Source: Rhodoferax sp. OV413 (GTDB taxonomy: Bacteria; Pseudomonadota; Gammaproteobacteria; Pseudomonadales; Pseudohongiellaceae). From it: a DNA stretch of 64,000 nucleotides. Positions 1 through 8,449 of this stretch are shown in pieces. A model generated the notes under the pieces. That model was given only the letters and a program-made list of their open reading frames with translations. It did no database searches and was not told where the DNA came from. The position numbers were made by a program, and so were the translations under genes. The stretch spans positions 1-64,000 of the forward strand of contig CALQJO020000008.1 in NCBI GenBank assembly GCA_943330915.2, read 5' to 3'. Position 1 is the stretch's first letter. Each line of letters begins with the position of its first letter.

Positions 1-213
1 ATGGGTGCGACCATGAACCGCCTTCAATACGCTGCCGACAACCTGGCCAACATCTCCGCTAACGCCACCGAGTCACGCGGTCGCATTCTGGACACTGACT
101 ACGCCGCAGAAACAACCGAACTGGCACGGACGCAGATCATTTCCCAGGCCGGTACCGCCATGCTCGCGCAGGCTAACCAGATGAAGCAGACCGTTTTGTC
201 ACTGCTGAAGTAA
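1..213 (+). CDS. Flagellin, C-terminal end (5' partial)
   Basis: These 70 residues are the C-terminal D0/D1 helix of a bacterial flagellin, the extracellular filament subunit. The signature is a run around residues 8-30 (LQYAADNLANISANATESRGRI) followed by a DTDYAAET segment and a C-terminus rich in Q, A and L ending QTVLSLLK. Flagellins are usually 270 or more residues, so the gene starts left of the window and the ATG at base 1 is only an internal Met. It reads towards the large minus-strand flagellar block and ends at a strong terminator. Whether it is fliC, fliA-dependent or one of several flagellin copies cannot be told from this end. Confidence 0.93.
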   Translation: MGATMNRLQYAADNLANISANATESRGRILDTDYAAETTELARTQIISQAGTAMLAQANQMKQTVLSLLK

Positions 214-220
214 GTTTGAC

Positions 221-254
221 AAAGTTCTCTGAGCATTGCTCAGAGAACTTTTTT
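221..254 (+). terminator. Rho-independent terminator of the flagellin gene
   Basis: A perfect 14-bp inverted repeat (221-234 with 238-251) around a 3-nt ATT loop runs into a T-tract, eight bases after the flagellin stop. The stop codon of the converging minus-strand gene (240-242) lies inside the stem, so the two genes end on the same hairpin. Read from the minus side there are only three Ts after the stem, so it should work mainly for flagellin. Confidence 0.92.
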
Positions 255-794
255 ATCACCCACGTCGGCCTCGGCCGCCCCCTCGTCCAAGTCAAAAACA
301 AACGCAGTGCGAAATTCACGGCACTGTGTCGTCAGATGCTCTTGTTGTTCAGTCTGCTCAGGCAACCAACACGCCAGACACGCCAGGTTCAGCACCGGCA
401 AATCTCTCATTAAAGCAAATAACAAGGTCCAGGTTTCTGCGGCGATTGTGGTGGCGTCTTTCACAATCAACACCGCGGCGGTGGTGTCGTAACTGATTTT
501 CCGGGTAGCGTCGCGTAAGGGCGTTGTTTCAAGACGAGGGTTCAATAATTCAACAATGTCCGTGTCTGTGTTCAACATCAGTACGTCGCGGTTTGCTGAC
601 TCCAGCAGGCTGATCAATCTGTCAAGATAATAGTCGCGCAACCAACTGCTGCCGAACCTGGCGTGATACAAGCCGCTTTGACGATTGATACTGTCGGCCA
701 GCGTTAAGAACAACGGTGTGTGTGCCGGTAACAGCCCGTGAGTCAACGCGGCGATATCAATATCGGTGTCATGATCCGGTGGAAGATCTGCCAT
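240..794 (-). CDS. Unknown protein at the end of the flagellar operon
   Basis: I do not recognise this 184-residue protein. The ATG at 794 sits 4 nt after the flhB stop, so it is almost certainly co-transcribed with flhB; longer versions of the frame only read flhB out of frame. The sequence has no signal peptide or obvious membrane segment. It alternates hydrophobic strands and helices (for example DVLMLN, AAVLIVKDA, WTLLFALM), giving an alpha/beta look, but there is no Walker A motif, so an NTPase role is not supported. It ends in an acidic tail. In many gammaproteobacteria flhA follows flhB; here this gene takes that place and the operon then stops. Role in flagellar assembly is inferred from position only. 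Confidence 0.7.
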   Translation of the reverse strand: MADLPPDHDTDIDIAALTHGLLPAHTPLFLTLADSINRQSGLYHARFGSSWLRDYYLDRLISLLESANRDVLMLNTDTDIVELLNPRLETTPLRDATRKISYDTTAAVLIVKDATTIAAETWTLLFALMRDLPVLNLACLACWLPEQTEQQEHLTTQCREFRTAFVFDLDEGAAEADVGDKKVL

Positions 795-798
795 GGTG

Positions 799-1959
799 TT
801 AAGTTTCCTCAGTGATGGGGGTACCATTTTCATCAAAACGCATATTCTCGGGCACGACAGGGCGCGGCCTCTGTAGTGGTTGTCCCAGTGCCAATGCCGT
901 GCCCATGTTGAAGATGTAGGCAATCACCTCAGCTACGGTGTGATACAGGCCCTCGGGAATCATATCGTCGAGCTTGGTGCTGAAATACAGAGCGCGGGCC
1001 AGTTCAGGTGATTCAAAAATAGGGACCTGATGCTGCTGCGCCCGTTCGCGGATACGCGCCGCGGTCAGGTCCATGCCCTTGGCGACCACGCGCGGCGCTT
1101 CACTGCTGCCGGGGGTGTAAGACAAGGCAACCGCAAAGTGTGTGGGGTTAGTAATGACCACATCAGCATGCTCGATGGCGGCCATCATACGATTCATGGC
1201 AATTTCACGCTGACGCTGGCGCAGACGCGCCTTCACTTCAGGCTGGCCTTCACTTTCTTTCATTTCGTCCTTGATGTCCTGCATGCTCATCTTCAATTTT
1301 TTAGTATGTTGAAAATACTGCCAGGGCATGTCCAACAAGGCGATGAGAAACAAGGAAGCCGTGATCAGCAGCGTGGCGGTGAGCAATATGCTGCCTGCCG
1401 AATTCATCGCCTGCTGCACCGGCAACACACTGAGCGCACCCAGTGCATTGACGTAGAAGTATAAAACCAGACCAGTCACTACGCTGATCAACATGGTTTT
1501 TAAAATATTTTTGACCAGTTCAAACAACGCATGACCGCCAAACATGCGTTTTAAACCGTTCAGCGGATTCATGCGCGACAGTTTGGGTTGTGCGGCTTTG
1601 ATGCTGAAACCGATGCCACCAAACAAACTGGTCCCCACAATCACACCCAATAACAACAAGGAACAAACCAGCCCCACCAAGGGCAGCACAATGCCCACCG
1701 ACCCGGCGATTTTGTCCACCATCAGACCGGAATCGCGGATCACCGCCGCATCAATCGTAAAATTGTACTGATACAGGCGTTTGAAGGTTTCCATGGCGGC
1801 GCTTGAAATGATCACCAACAAGGCAGCAAACCCAAATAAAGTCACCGCCACTGAAAAGTCCTGCGACCGCAGAACCTGCCCCTCGTCGCTGGCTTTTTCC
1901 AGGCGTTTTTCGGTGGGTTCTTCGGTTTTGCTTTGACTGTCGTCAGAATTTTCAGCCAC
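799..1959 (-). CDS. flhB: Flagellar export gate protein FlhB
   Basis: FlhB is the inner-membrane substrate-specificity switch of the flagellar type III export apparatus, changing export from rod/hook to filament proteins after self-cleavage. The 386-residue protein starts with the usual acidic, soluble segment (EKTEEPTEKRLEKA-like), has four hydrophobic stretches between about residues 35 and 212, and a cytoplasmic domain carrying the autocleavage motif NPTH at 271-274, followed by the conserved VAKGMD stretch. Length is typical. It lies 4 nt downstream of fliR in the same operon. FliK, encoded upstream in the same transcript, is the partner that triggers the switch. Confidence 0.97.
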   Translation of the reverse strand: MAENSDDSQSKTEEPTEKRLEKASDEGQVLRSQDFSVAVTLFGFAALLVIISSAAMETFKRLYQYNFTIDAAVIRDSGLMVDKIAGSVGIVLPLVGLVCSLLLLGVIVGTSLFGGIGFSIKAAQPKLSRMNPLNGLKRMFGGHALFELVKNILKTMLISVVTGLVLYFYVNALGALSVLPVQQAMNSAGSILLTATLLITASLFLIALLDMPWQYFQHTKKLKMSMQDIKDEMKESEGQPEVKARLRQRQREIAMNRMMAAIEHADVVITNPTHFAVALSYTPGSSEAPRVVAKGMDLTAARIRERAQQHQVPIFESPELARALYFSTKLDDMIPEGLYHTVAEVIAYIFNMGTALALGQPLQRPRPVVPENMRFDENGTPITEET

Positions 1960-1963
1960 GGCG

Positions 1964-2737
1964 TCAGACCCCCGGGAATAATTGTAGTGTCGCTAATGCC
2001 TGCGTCCACAGCCTTTGTATGGCATACACCATAGCCGTGATATTCACATTAAACGCCAGCAACCCCACCAGCAGAATGGCAGGAAAACCCACCGCGATGA
2101 TGTTCAGCGCAGGCGCAGAACGTGTCATCACCCCCAGCGCGATGTTGAGCAGCAACAGCGACACCATCATCGACAGCGCGAGATTCATCGCGCCCAGAAA
2201 GATAAACGGAAACCAGCCAAACATGATCGCCAGCCAGTCCGCAAACGGCGGCAGCGAGCCGATCGGAATGCTGTCAAAACTCTGAAATAACAGTTGAATG
2301 ACCACCAGATGGCCACCCAGGGTGAGAAAAATGAAGGTGGACAAAATGACCATAAACTGAGAAATCAGCGGTACGTTACCCAGATTCGGGTCGACCATAC
2401 TGGCAAAACCCAGACCCATGGCATTGGAAATCGCCTCGCCCCCCACCACAATGGCCGCGTTCACTATCTGCAACAAAAAGCCCATACACGCGCCAATAAA
2501 CACTTGTGTTGCAATCTGCCAGAGCCCATCGGCACTGAGCGGGTCAATGGTTGGAATAGTCTGGTTGTCATAGATAAAAAATGTCAGCACTACCGCGACC
2601 ATCAGGCGGATTCTGATATTGATGACATCCATGGAGAACAGGGGGGCGGTAATCATAAACGCAGAGATACGAATCATGGGCCACAAAAACAGCGTGAGCA
2701 TGGCCACCAGTTCATCAATGCCGTCTATTTCGGTCAC
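1964..2737 (-). CDS. fliR: Flagellar export gate protein FliR
   Basis: FliR forms the core of the export gate together with FliP and FliQ in the inner membrane. The protein is almost wholly hydrophobic with about six membrane spans, including the family-typical LTLFLWPMIRISAF start, and ends after the FNVNITAM stretch. I place the start at the GTG at 2737, which overlaps the fliQ stop as GTGA and gives 257 residues, the normal family length. The frame is open further upstream, but those codons overlap fliQ by 70 bases and add residues absent from the family. Translation is probably coupled to fliQ. Confidence 0.94.
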   Translation of the reverse strand: MTEIDGIDELVAMLTLFLWPMIRISAFMITAPLFSMDVINIRIRLMVAVVLTFFIYDNQTIPTIDPLSADGLWQIATQVFIGACMGFLLQIVNAAIVVGGEAISNAMGLGFASMVDPNLGNVPLISQFMVILSTFIFLTLGGHLVVIQLLFQSFDSIPIGSLPPFADWLAIMFGWFPFIFLGAMNLALSMMVSLLLLNIALGVMTRSAPALNIIAVGFPAILLVGLLAFNVNITAMVYAIQRLWTQALATLQLFPGV

Positions 2738-3003
2738 TGCAACATTACCGGAATCAGTAGAAAGATACGCTCGATATAGTCGATAAACAGCGTGATTTGC
2801 CAATTACCGATCAACAACAATGCCACCACAATAAAAATGAGTTTGGGTACAAAACTCAAGGTCATCTCCTGGATGGATGTAGCGGCCTGCACAATACCAA
2901 TCACCACACCCGCCAGCAGAATTCCGGCCAGTAGAGGCCCTGCCAACAGAACGGAAATCCAAAGTGCCTCACGTCCCATCACTATGACATCGCTGATCGT
3001 CAT
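2734..3003 (-). CDS. fliQ: Flagellar export gate protein FliQ
   Basis: A small (89-residue) two-span membrane protein of the export gate. The segment GREALWISVLLAGPLLAGIL, then GIVQAATSIQEMTLSFVPK and a second hydrophobic stretch, is the standard FliQ pattern. It directly follows fliP with no spacer and shares a 4-base GTGA overlap with fliR, the usual fliPQR arrangement. Confidence 0.96.
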   Translation of the reverse strand: MTISDVIVMGREALWISVLLAGPLLAGILLAGVVIGIVQAATSIQEMTLSFVPKLIFIVVALLLIGNWQITLFIDYIERIFLLIPVMLQ

Positions 3004-3756
3004 CTAAACCCCCATAAAACTGGCGGTCAGCGATTGCATGACCAGAAGCCAACCGTCTGCCAACACAAACAGCATCAGTTTAAACGGCATGGATATCATC
3101 ATCGGTGACAGCATCATCATACCCATCGACATCAGCACGCTGGCCACCACCAGATCAATGATCACAAACGGAATGTAGATCATAAACCCGATGGTAAACG
3201 CCGTTTTCAGTTCAGAGGTCATAAAGGCTGGAATCAGCACCGACAACGGCACTTCCTCATACGGGGTTGCCATGTCCACCGCCGCGATATCCATAAAGGC
3301 GCTCATGTCATCTTCGCGGGTTTGCAGAATCATAAACTCGCGCATGGGAATGATGGCTGCATCAAAGGCATCGTTTGCGCTGATATCAGTGTTGATGTAG
3401 GGAATGATGGCATCGTCATACACCTGCTGAAAAACCGGCGCCATAATAAACAAGGTCAGAAATAAAGCGATGCCCACCAGCACCTGATTCGGAGGCGTCT
3501 GCGCGGTGCCAATGGCTTGTCGTAGCAGGGACAACACAATAATGATGCGTACAAATGACGTCATCATGATCAGCAGTGAGGGGATCAGTGTCAGCACCGA
3601 CATCAGCAGCAGCACCTGCAGCGTCAGACTGTACTCTGCATCACCATCCGCCGTGTCGGTCACATTAAATACCGGCAATCCGCTTTGCGCCCACACCTGC
3701 GAGGCCGGTAGCAACACACCTACTGACAGCAGTATCAGTAGCAGAAATTTCAACAT
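3004..3756 (-). CDS. fliP: Flagellar export gate protein FliP
   Basis: FliP is the main pore-forming protein of the export gate. It carries a cleavable N-terminal signal sequence (hydrophobic core LLLILLSVGVLL, Ala-Gln after VWA), the highly conserved MMTSFVRIIIVLSLLRQA and TPPNQVLVGIALFLTLF segments and C-terminal membrane spans. The ATG at 3756 is chosen because it begins right at the signal peptide, gives 250 residues like other FliPs, and lies 16 nt after the fliO stop; the frame stays open 18 codons further up, inside fliO. Next gene fliQ follows without a gap. Confidence 0.95.
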   Translation of the reverse strand: MLKFLLLILLSVGVLLPASQVWAQSGLPVFNVTDTADGDAEYSLTLQVLLLMSVLTLIPSLLIMMTSFVRIIIVLSLLRQAIGTAQTPPNQVLVGIALFLTLFIMAPVFQQVYDDAIIPYINTDISANDAFDAAIIPMREFMILQTREDDMSAFMDIAAVDMATPYEEVPLSVLIPAFMTSELKTAFTIGFMIYIPFVIIDLVVASVLMSMGMMMLSPMMISMPFKLMLFVLADGWLLVMQSLTASFMGV

Positions 3757-3772
3757 TCGACCGGCTGAACTG

Positions 3773-4021
3773 TCACTCCGTCCAGGACTCAATAACCGTT
3801 GTACTTTCATGAGAGATCGCCAGCAAGATGGTTTTATTTCGGGCCTTGACCAGCATCAGACGCTGGCGATATCCCACGGTAATCTGCGATTCAATACTGA
3901 GATCGCTGGTGCCACGATACAAAAACTTATTCTTGTATTTGTTGAGTGCGTAAAAAAAACCAGCCATCAACAGGGCGACAAGCAGTACTGCAAACAGTGA
4001 CTCAATGCCGGGTGACTCCAT
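3773..4021 (-). CDS. fliO: Flagellar biogenesis protein FliO (short)
   Basis: FliO helps assemble the FliP ring. This 82-residue version has one membrane span near the N-terminus (about residues 8-27) followed by the short soluble domain with the recognisable ITVGYRQRLMLVKARNKTILLAIS stretch, typical of FliO proteins (they usually read like V..Q.L.LVEV.G..LLLGVT). Many homologues are 120-150 residues with a periplasmic or tail extension that is missing here. It sits between fliN and fliP as expected. Identification rests on the motif plus position. Confidence 0.85.
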   Translation of the reverse strand: MESPGIESLFAVLLVALLMAGFFYALNKYKNKFLYRGTSDLSIESQITVGYRQRLMLVKARNKTILLAISHESTTVIESWTE

Positions 4022-4054
4022 AACAAGAAATTTCCGCTGTGGTGAATAAATGTG

Positions 4055-4402
4055 TCAGATGTTTTTGATGCGCTCGGCGGCAGGAATCACCTGTGTCAAC
4101 CTAACGCCATATCTCTCGTTGACCAGCACAACTTCGCCCTGGGCAACCAGCGTGTTGTTCACCAACAGGTCAAGTGGTTCACCTGCAAGGCGGTCCAATT
4201 CTACAACAGAGCCTTGGGTCAGGCGCATCAGATCTTTAATTTTCAGCGAGGTTCTGCCCACTTCCACCGAAATGGTGATGGCAATGTTATTCAAGACATC
4301 AGAATTGATGCTGGAACGGTTAAATGCATCGGCGCCGCCGGTCAGCAGATTCGCGCTTGCACCGCCCAGTAATACATCATCTTTCTTTTGATCGTCATTC
4401 AT
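4055..4402 (-). CDS. fliN: Flagellar motor switch protein FliN
   Basis: FliN is the lower C-ring (SpoA-fold) subunit that takes part in switching and docks the FliH-FliI export ATPase. The C-terminal about 75 residues show the SpoA pattern: VEVGRTSLKIKDLMRLTQGSVVEL, then LLVNNTLVAQGEVVLVNERYGVRLTQV. The ATG at 4402, 7 nt after the fliM stop, gives 115 residues; upstream in-frame codons belong to fliM. The N-terminal part is short and charged (MNDDQKKDD). Confidence 0.95.
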   Translation of the reverse strand: MNDDQKKDDVLLGGASANLLTGGADAFNRSSINSDVLNNIAITISVEVGRTSLKIKDLMRLTQGSVVELDRLAGEPLDLLVNNTLVAQGEVVLVNERYGVRLTQVIPAAERIKNI

Positions 4403-4409
4403 AGTGGTC

Positions 4410-5387
4410 TCACAAAGTGGAGTTAGGTATCTGAACAAATTTTTTGATCTGGATGGCGGCGTTGTTGCCAAGACTGCCGACCTCAGCCGTGAAGACCCGC
4501 GCGCCGGATATTTCAACGGATGCAAATTCAGGTTTGTTAAAATAGAGGATGTCACCCACCGCCATGTGCTGCAGGTCTTTTAAGGTTGACTGTATCTGTG
4601 AAAGATTGACCACCAATTCAAGCTTTGCGTGACCGCAGGCATCGCGCATTTCATCGCGCCATTGGTTGGCTTTAGCGTCATTGTCTTCGGATGTCTGGAT
4701 GCGACTGCGCAGCAGATCTCTGATTGGCTTTAAGGAAATGAAGGGCGTCACCACGCTGATGGTGCCTTCTGTGTTGGCATCCAGCGCCAGCACAAACCGG
4801 CTGACAATCACCAGGTCGTTGTCATCGGCGATCTGCGCAAACTGCGGGTTAATCTCAGATGCGGTTTCGACAAAGTCCAGTGAAATGATCGGTGACCATG
4901 CCTCTTTAAGAGAGCCAAAAATGATATTCAGCATGATACGAATGATGGATGTTTCGGTCGGCGTAAACATCCTGCCCGAATGCAACGGTGTATTGCCCTT
5001 ACCCATGCCGCCAAAAAAATTATCCAGCGATGAAAAGATCACCACTGGATCAATGACGATGAGCGAGTAGCCGCGCAGCGGCTCAAACTTGACAGTATTG
5101 ACCGACAGCGGCGCCTGCAGGGTTGACAGAAACGCCCCATACTTTTCGATTCTTACCCGCTCGATACTGATCTTGGGCGTGGTGCGCAGAACATCCATCA
5201 GCCCCACACGCAGTTGCCGGGTAAACCGTTCATTGATCATGTCGATGGCTGACTCGTTAAAGCCCAGCGATGTGTCCTCGGTTGCAAGGTCATGCAGCAC
5301 AACCTGCAGGCTGTCATCGTCTTGGCCACTGCTTTCCTGCAGCGCCATGAGTTCTTCAGGGCTTAGCTTTCCGCTTGTGTAATTCAT
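4410..5387 (-). CDS. fliM: Flagellar motor switch protein FliM
   Basis: FliM forms the middle of the C-ring, binding FliG, FliN and phosphorylated CheY. The 325-residue protein contains the CheC-like middle domain (GGMGKG near the conserved fold turn, about residues 126-131) and a C-terminal SpoA domain ending in the strand set VGDILYFNKPEFASVEISGARVF. The N-terminal CheY-binding peptide, normally LSQ(D/A)EIDALL, reads LSPEELMALQ at residues 8-17, so it is recognisable but altered. It lies 35 nt after fliL and 7 nt before fliN. Confidence 0.95.
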   Translation of the reverse strand: MNYTSGKLSPEELMALQESSGQDDDSLQVVLHDLATEDTSLGFNESAIDMINERFTRQLRVGLMDVLRTTPKISIERVRIEKYGAFLSTLQAPLSVNTVKFEPLRGYSLIVIDPVVIFSSLDNFFGGMGKGNTPLHSGRMFTPTETSIIRIMLNIIFGSLKEAWSPIISLDFVETASEINPQFAQIADDNDLVIVSRFVLALDANTEGTISVVTPFISLKPIRDLLRSRIQTSEDNDAKANQWRDEMRDACGHAKLELVVNLSQIQSTLKDLQHMAVGDILYFNKPEFASVEISGARVFTAEVGSLGNNAAIQIKKFVQIPNSTL

Positions 5388-5422
5388 ATCTTACCCAGCT
5401 ATCGTCGAAATTATGTGTCTGA

Positions 5423-6016
5423 CTACTGAATCAGGAATTCTGTGAAGTAAACCGATTCCACTCCACCAAAGTCTTCAAATTGTTCAAGCACCGCGTTGAT
5501 GCTGATGCGCATCTCTTCACCGATCTCTAATCTGAAATTTTCTCGGGTCAGATTTTCTTCTGGTGTATTGGCCAGCACGGTCAACAAAGCTGAACGTATT
5601 GCCAGCTCATGCTTCACAATGTTGTCCACGACCATCTGGTCGTAGTGGGTCATTATCGCAACGGTCACCTGCATGACACGGCGCGACCCGCTCAGGTTCG
5701 CGGTCAGTGGTCTTTGCATCTCGTAATACAGCGTCGCCAGGCGTGACGGTGACGGGGTCACCATTAACTGTGGCGCCAATGGTTCTGCTGCTGCGGGGTC
5801 AACCGGCTCACCGGCGGCCTGTGACACCGCATCCGGATTCTCCAGTTCTGCCAACTCTGCCTCAAGGGCATCATCAGACATGCCGCCGGTTAACATCAAT
5901 GTTGCAAACACAGCACCAACGGCAACCACCAAAATGACCAGAATGCCGATAATGATCGGAATGATGGGCAGTTTCTTTTTGACGTCGTCACTGCTACTGC
6001 TTTTGTCGTCAGCCAT
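5423..6016 (-). CDS. fliL: Flagellar basal body-associated protein FliL
   Basis: FliL is a single-span inner-membrane protein that surrounds the stator and supports torque. It has a short Lys-rich cytoplasmic start, one membrane span at about residues 15-45 (IIPIIIGILVILVVAVGAVF...), an acidic Pro/Ala/Glu linker and a stomatin-like periplasmic domain ending in NAVLEQFEDFGGVESVYFTEFLIQ, the typical FliL C-terminus. Length 197 is slightly long because of the linker. It lies between fliK and fliM, 20 nt after fliK. Confidence 0.93.
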   Translation of the reverse strand: MADDKSSSSDDVKKKLPIIPIIIGILVILVVAVGAVFATLMLTGGMSDDALEAELAELENPDAVSQAAGEPVDPAAAEPLAPQLMVTPSPSRLATLYYEMQRPLTANLSGSRRVMQVTVAIMTHYDQMVVDNIVKHELAIRSALLTVLANTPEENLTRENFRLEIGEEMRISINAVLEQFEDFGGVESVYFTEFLIQ

Positions 6017-6036
6017 TTTATCTCTCCATTACCCTG

Positions 6037-8379
6037 TTATACGTAGGTATCCAGCGCCCCGGTATCGGAGGCGCTTTTTGCATTTTTGACCACATCACTG
6101 CTCTGTGAATTCAAGCCTGATGTCTGCGAATTGTTTCGATTACCGTTGGACGAAGAGTCGCGTGACTGCTGCGCATCCGGCCCACTGCGATCCTTCTGAA
6201 TGTTCAATTCAAACGTCCCACTCTGGCCAAGTGCATCGCGCAGTGCCTGACTGTTATCTTTGAGCATACGCACCACTTCGTCGCTCTGTACAAGCAAATT
6301 CACCGTGACCGTTTGGTTATTATCAATGATCTCTGCTTCTATGCTACCCATATTTTCCGGGGACAACAGGATACGCAGGCTGGTTTGCCCGGCAACGCTG
6401 CGGTCCAGTAACGAACTTTGAATCACCGACCCGAATTGCTTGCCGAGGTCGTCAACATGCATCCATCGGTCTGGAGCGCGGTTGACGTTCGCAGCGGCCT
6501 GAGCCGGCAGCGCGACAGGATTCAAGGCTATCGGTTGGCCTGGCGAGGAAACCAAGGCGCCACTGGATTCTGGCAAGGACAACGGGGCCACCGCCGCGCT
6601 GTCCAACATGTTCAACGCGGGCAGTGCCGGCTGAGTCATTTTTAAAGGCGCGCCGGCCACGGGCAAGCCTTTGCCGGCATTGCTCAGCCATGATTCTGTC
6701 ATCAGGCGTCGTTCAACGGACTCAACCATCTCAGCACGGCCCACGGGCTCGGTCTGCATGACTGGTCGTGTCAACTTTGAGACTTGCACACCCGGCGCTC
6801 CAACGGGCAGCGGGGCTTTGACCTGGGACAACGTGCTTGCGAGCGTGCTCATTCTGGCGGGGTTGGCAAGCCATGCCTCAGTACTTTGACGACGTTCCAC
6901 AGCGTTGATGACTTGCTCTTGAGCAGGCTGCACGTTCTGGCCAGCCGGTTGATCAGGATTGATCACCTGACCCTGCGGAATCACCGTGGTTTGTGACGTT
7001 ACTGGGGTTTGTAACGTTACTGGGGTTTGTAACGTTGCTGGGGCTTGTACCGCTGGAGTGACCAGGGGCGTTGTTGATTGCAGCGCCTGCGCAGCGCTTG
7101 TTAACGGCGACGCTGGTGGCATCTGAGCGGCTGTCGCTGCGCGCTCAGGCTGGGGCGCTTGTGCTGAAGGTTCAAACTCAGTGGCTTGTGGTGCCTGCTC
7201 AAACTCAGCGGGTTGTGGTTGCTGTTCAAAGCGAGGCACTGCTGGTGTCTGACGCGACTGCAGCGCCTGCGCAGCGCTAGTTATCGGCGGCGCCGGTGGC
7301 ATCTGAGTGGCTATCGCTGCGCGCACAGGCTGCGGAACTTGTGCCGCACGCACAGGCTGCGGAACTTGTGCCGCACGCACAGGCTGGGGCGCTTGTGCTG
7401 AAGGTTCAAACTCAGTGGCTTGTGGTGCCTGCTCAAACTCAGCAACGTGTGGTTGCTGTTCAAAGCGAGGCACTGATGGTGACTGACGCGACTGCAGCGC
7501 CTGCGCAGCGCTTGCTATCGGCGACGCCGGTGGCATCTGCGTGGCTATCGCTGCGCGCCCAGGCTGCGGAACTTGTGCCGCACGCACAGGCTGAGGCGCT
7601 TGTGCTGAAGGTTCAAACGCAGTGGCTTGTGATGCCTGATCAAACTCAGCGGGTTGTGGTTCCTGTTCAAAGCTAGGCACTGGTGGTGCCTGGCGCGATT
7701 GCAGCGCCTGCGCTATCTGGCTGCTGGCTGCTGGTATGCCGACGACAGGTATGCCAACGACTGGTGTGTCGGCATCAGCCGCCACACGCGGTGCAGGAGT
7801 CTTGCCGAAGCTGGCCAGCGCGGCATGAGTTCCCAGGGTTTTGCCCGCTGCTCCCAGCCACTCCTCGGTAGTCTGACGGCGTGATACAAACGGCTGCTCA
7901 CCAAATGGCTGCTCAATGGCCACCGCCGGCGGCGAATTCAGGGCGGCAGATTGACTGACCGTGGCCTGCGCAGGGATACCCGGATTGGCACCTGTCACAT
8001 CAACGGCCGCAAGGTCAGCAGGTGCGGTGAACGGGTCGCTGAGCGCCACGTGGGATGTGATCACAGAGCGTCCGTTTAACAACTGCAAGGTTCTGAATGC
8101 GGGGACCGGCTCACTTGCCGCGGATTGCTGAAGCGACAGGACCCCTGGGTCTGACACCAGGAACGCCTCACTCGAATCTGGCACGATCATGCCACTTTTG
8201 TTTAAAGTGGCAATCGTTGCGGCAAGCTGCGGGTCGTCGATCTGCTGCAGGGCGGCCTCGAAATATGTTTCAAATGGCGAGGTATCGCTGCCCTCGCGCA
8301 GAACCTGTTGGCTCACAACGTCTGCAACGGAGATCTTGCTAAGGATGGCAGCGATGTTGAATTCTGGCTGAATCTTCAT
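6037..8379 (-). CDS. fliK: Hook-length control protein FliK
   Basis: FliK is the exported ruler that sets hook length and tells FlhB to switch substrate. The C-terminal domain (about residues 620-720) is the Flg_hook fold, with the conserved LRILLSPENMGSIEAEI and later MLKDNSQALRDALGQSG segments. The long middle part is Pro/Gln/Ala-rich and disordered, as in other FliKs, but here much of it is a nested tandem repeat (see the repeat entry). At 780 residues it is much longer than the 375-450 residues of enteric or pseudomonad FliK. The ATG at 8379 starts MKIQPEFNIAAIL. A sigma-54 promoter lies about 70 bp upstream, so fliK probably heads its own transcript through flhB. Confidence 0.92.
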   Translation of the reverse strand: MKIQPEFNIAAILSKISVADVVSQQVLREGSDTSPFETYFEAALQQIDDPQLAATIATLNKSGMIVPDSSEAFLVSDPGVLSLQQSAASEPVPAFRTLQLLNGRSVITSHVALSDPFTAPADLAAVDVTGANPGIPAQATVSQSAALNSPPAVAIEQPFGEQPFVSRRQTTEEWLGAAGKTLGTHAALASFGKTPAPRVAADADTPVVGIPVVGIPAASSQIAQALQSRQAPPVPSFEQEPQPAEFDQASQATAFEPSAQAPQPVRAAQVPQPGRAAIATQMPPASPIASAAQALQSRQSPSVPRFEQQPHVAEFEQAPQATEFEPSAQAPQPVRAAQVPQPVRAAQVPQPVRAAIATQMPPAPPITSAAQALQSRQTPAVPRFEQQPQPAEFEQAPQATEFEPSAQAPQPERAATAAQMPPASPLTSAAQALQSTTPLVTPAVQAPATLQTPVTLQTPVTSQTTVIPQGQVINPDQPAGQNVQPAQEQVINAVERRQSTEAWLANPARMSTLASTLSQVKAPLPVGAPGVQVSKLTRPVMQTEPVGRAEMVESVERRLMTESWLSNAGKGLPVAGAPLKMTQPALPALNMLDSAAVAPLSLPESSGALVSSPGQPIALNPVALPAQAAANVNRAPDRWMHVDDLGKQFGSVIQSSLLDRSVAGQTSLRILLSPENMGSIEAEIIDNNQTVTVNLLVQSDEVVRMLKDNSQALRDALGQSGTFELNIQKDRSGPDAQQSRDSSSNGNRNNSQTSGLNSQSSDVVKNAKSASDTGALDTYV
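7079..7713 (-). repeat. Nested minisatellite inside fliK
   Basis: A landmark of about 20 bases (TGCAGCGCCTGCGCAGCGCT on the + strand) recurs at 7079, 7259 and 7493 and, diverged, at 7700. The intervals are 180, 234 and 207 bp. They differ by exact multiples of 27 bp because each 60-codon unit contains one, three or two copies of an inner 27-bp repeat encoding nine residues of the form VPQPVRAAQ. All changes keep the reading frame. Shorter repeats flank it: an 18-bp unit (TLQTPV, near 7000-7040) and a 15-bp unit (VVGIP, near 7735-7765). Confidence 0.93.
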
Positions 8380-8449
8380 TATTGCGTTTAAGTTCCTGTT
8401 GACTGTCTAACGGGTCGTTGGGTGTTCTTCACTACTCCAACAACGCTAA

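Noticed and set aside
7071-7676. Several + strand frames across fliK and a CRISPR-like periodicity
   Set aside because: The frames are by-products of the in-frame fliK repeats; repeats are tandem without unique spacers, so this is not a CRISPR array.
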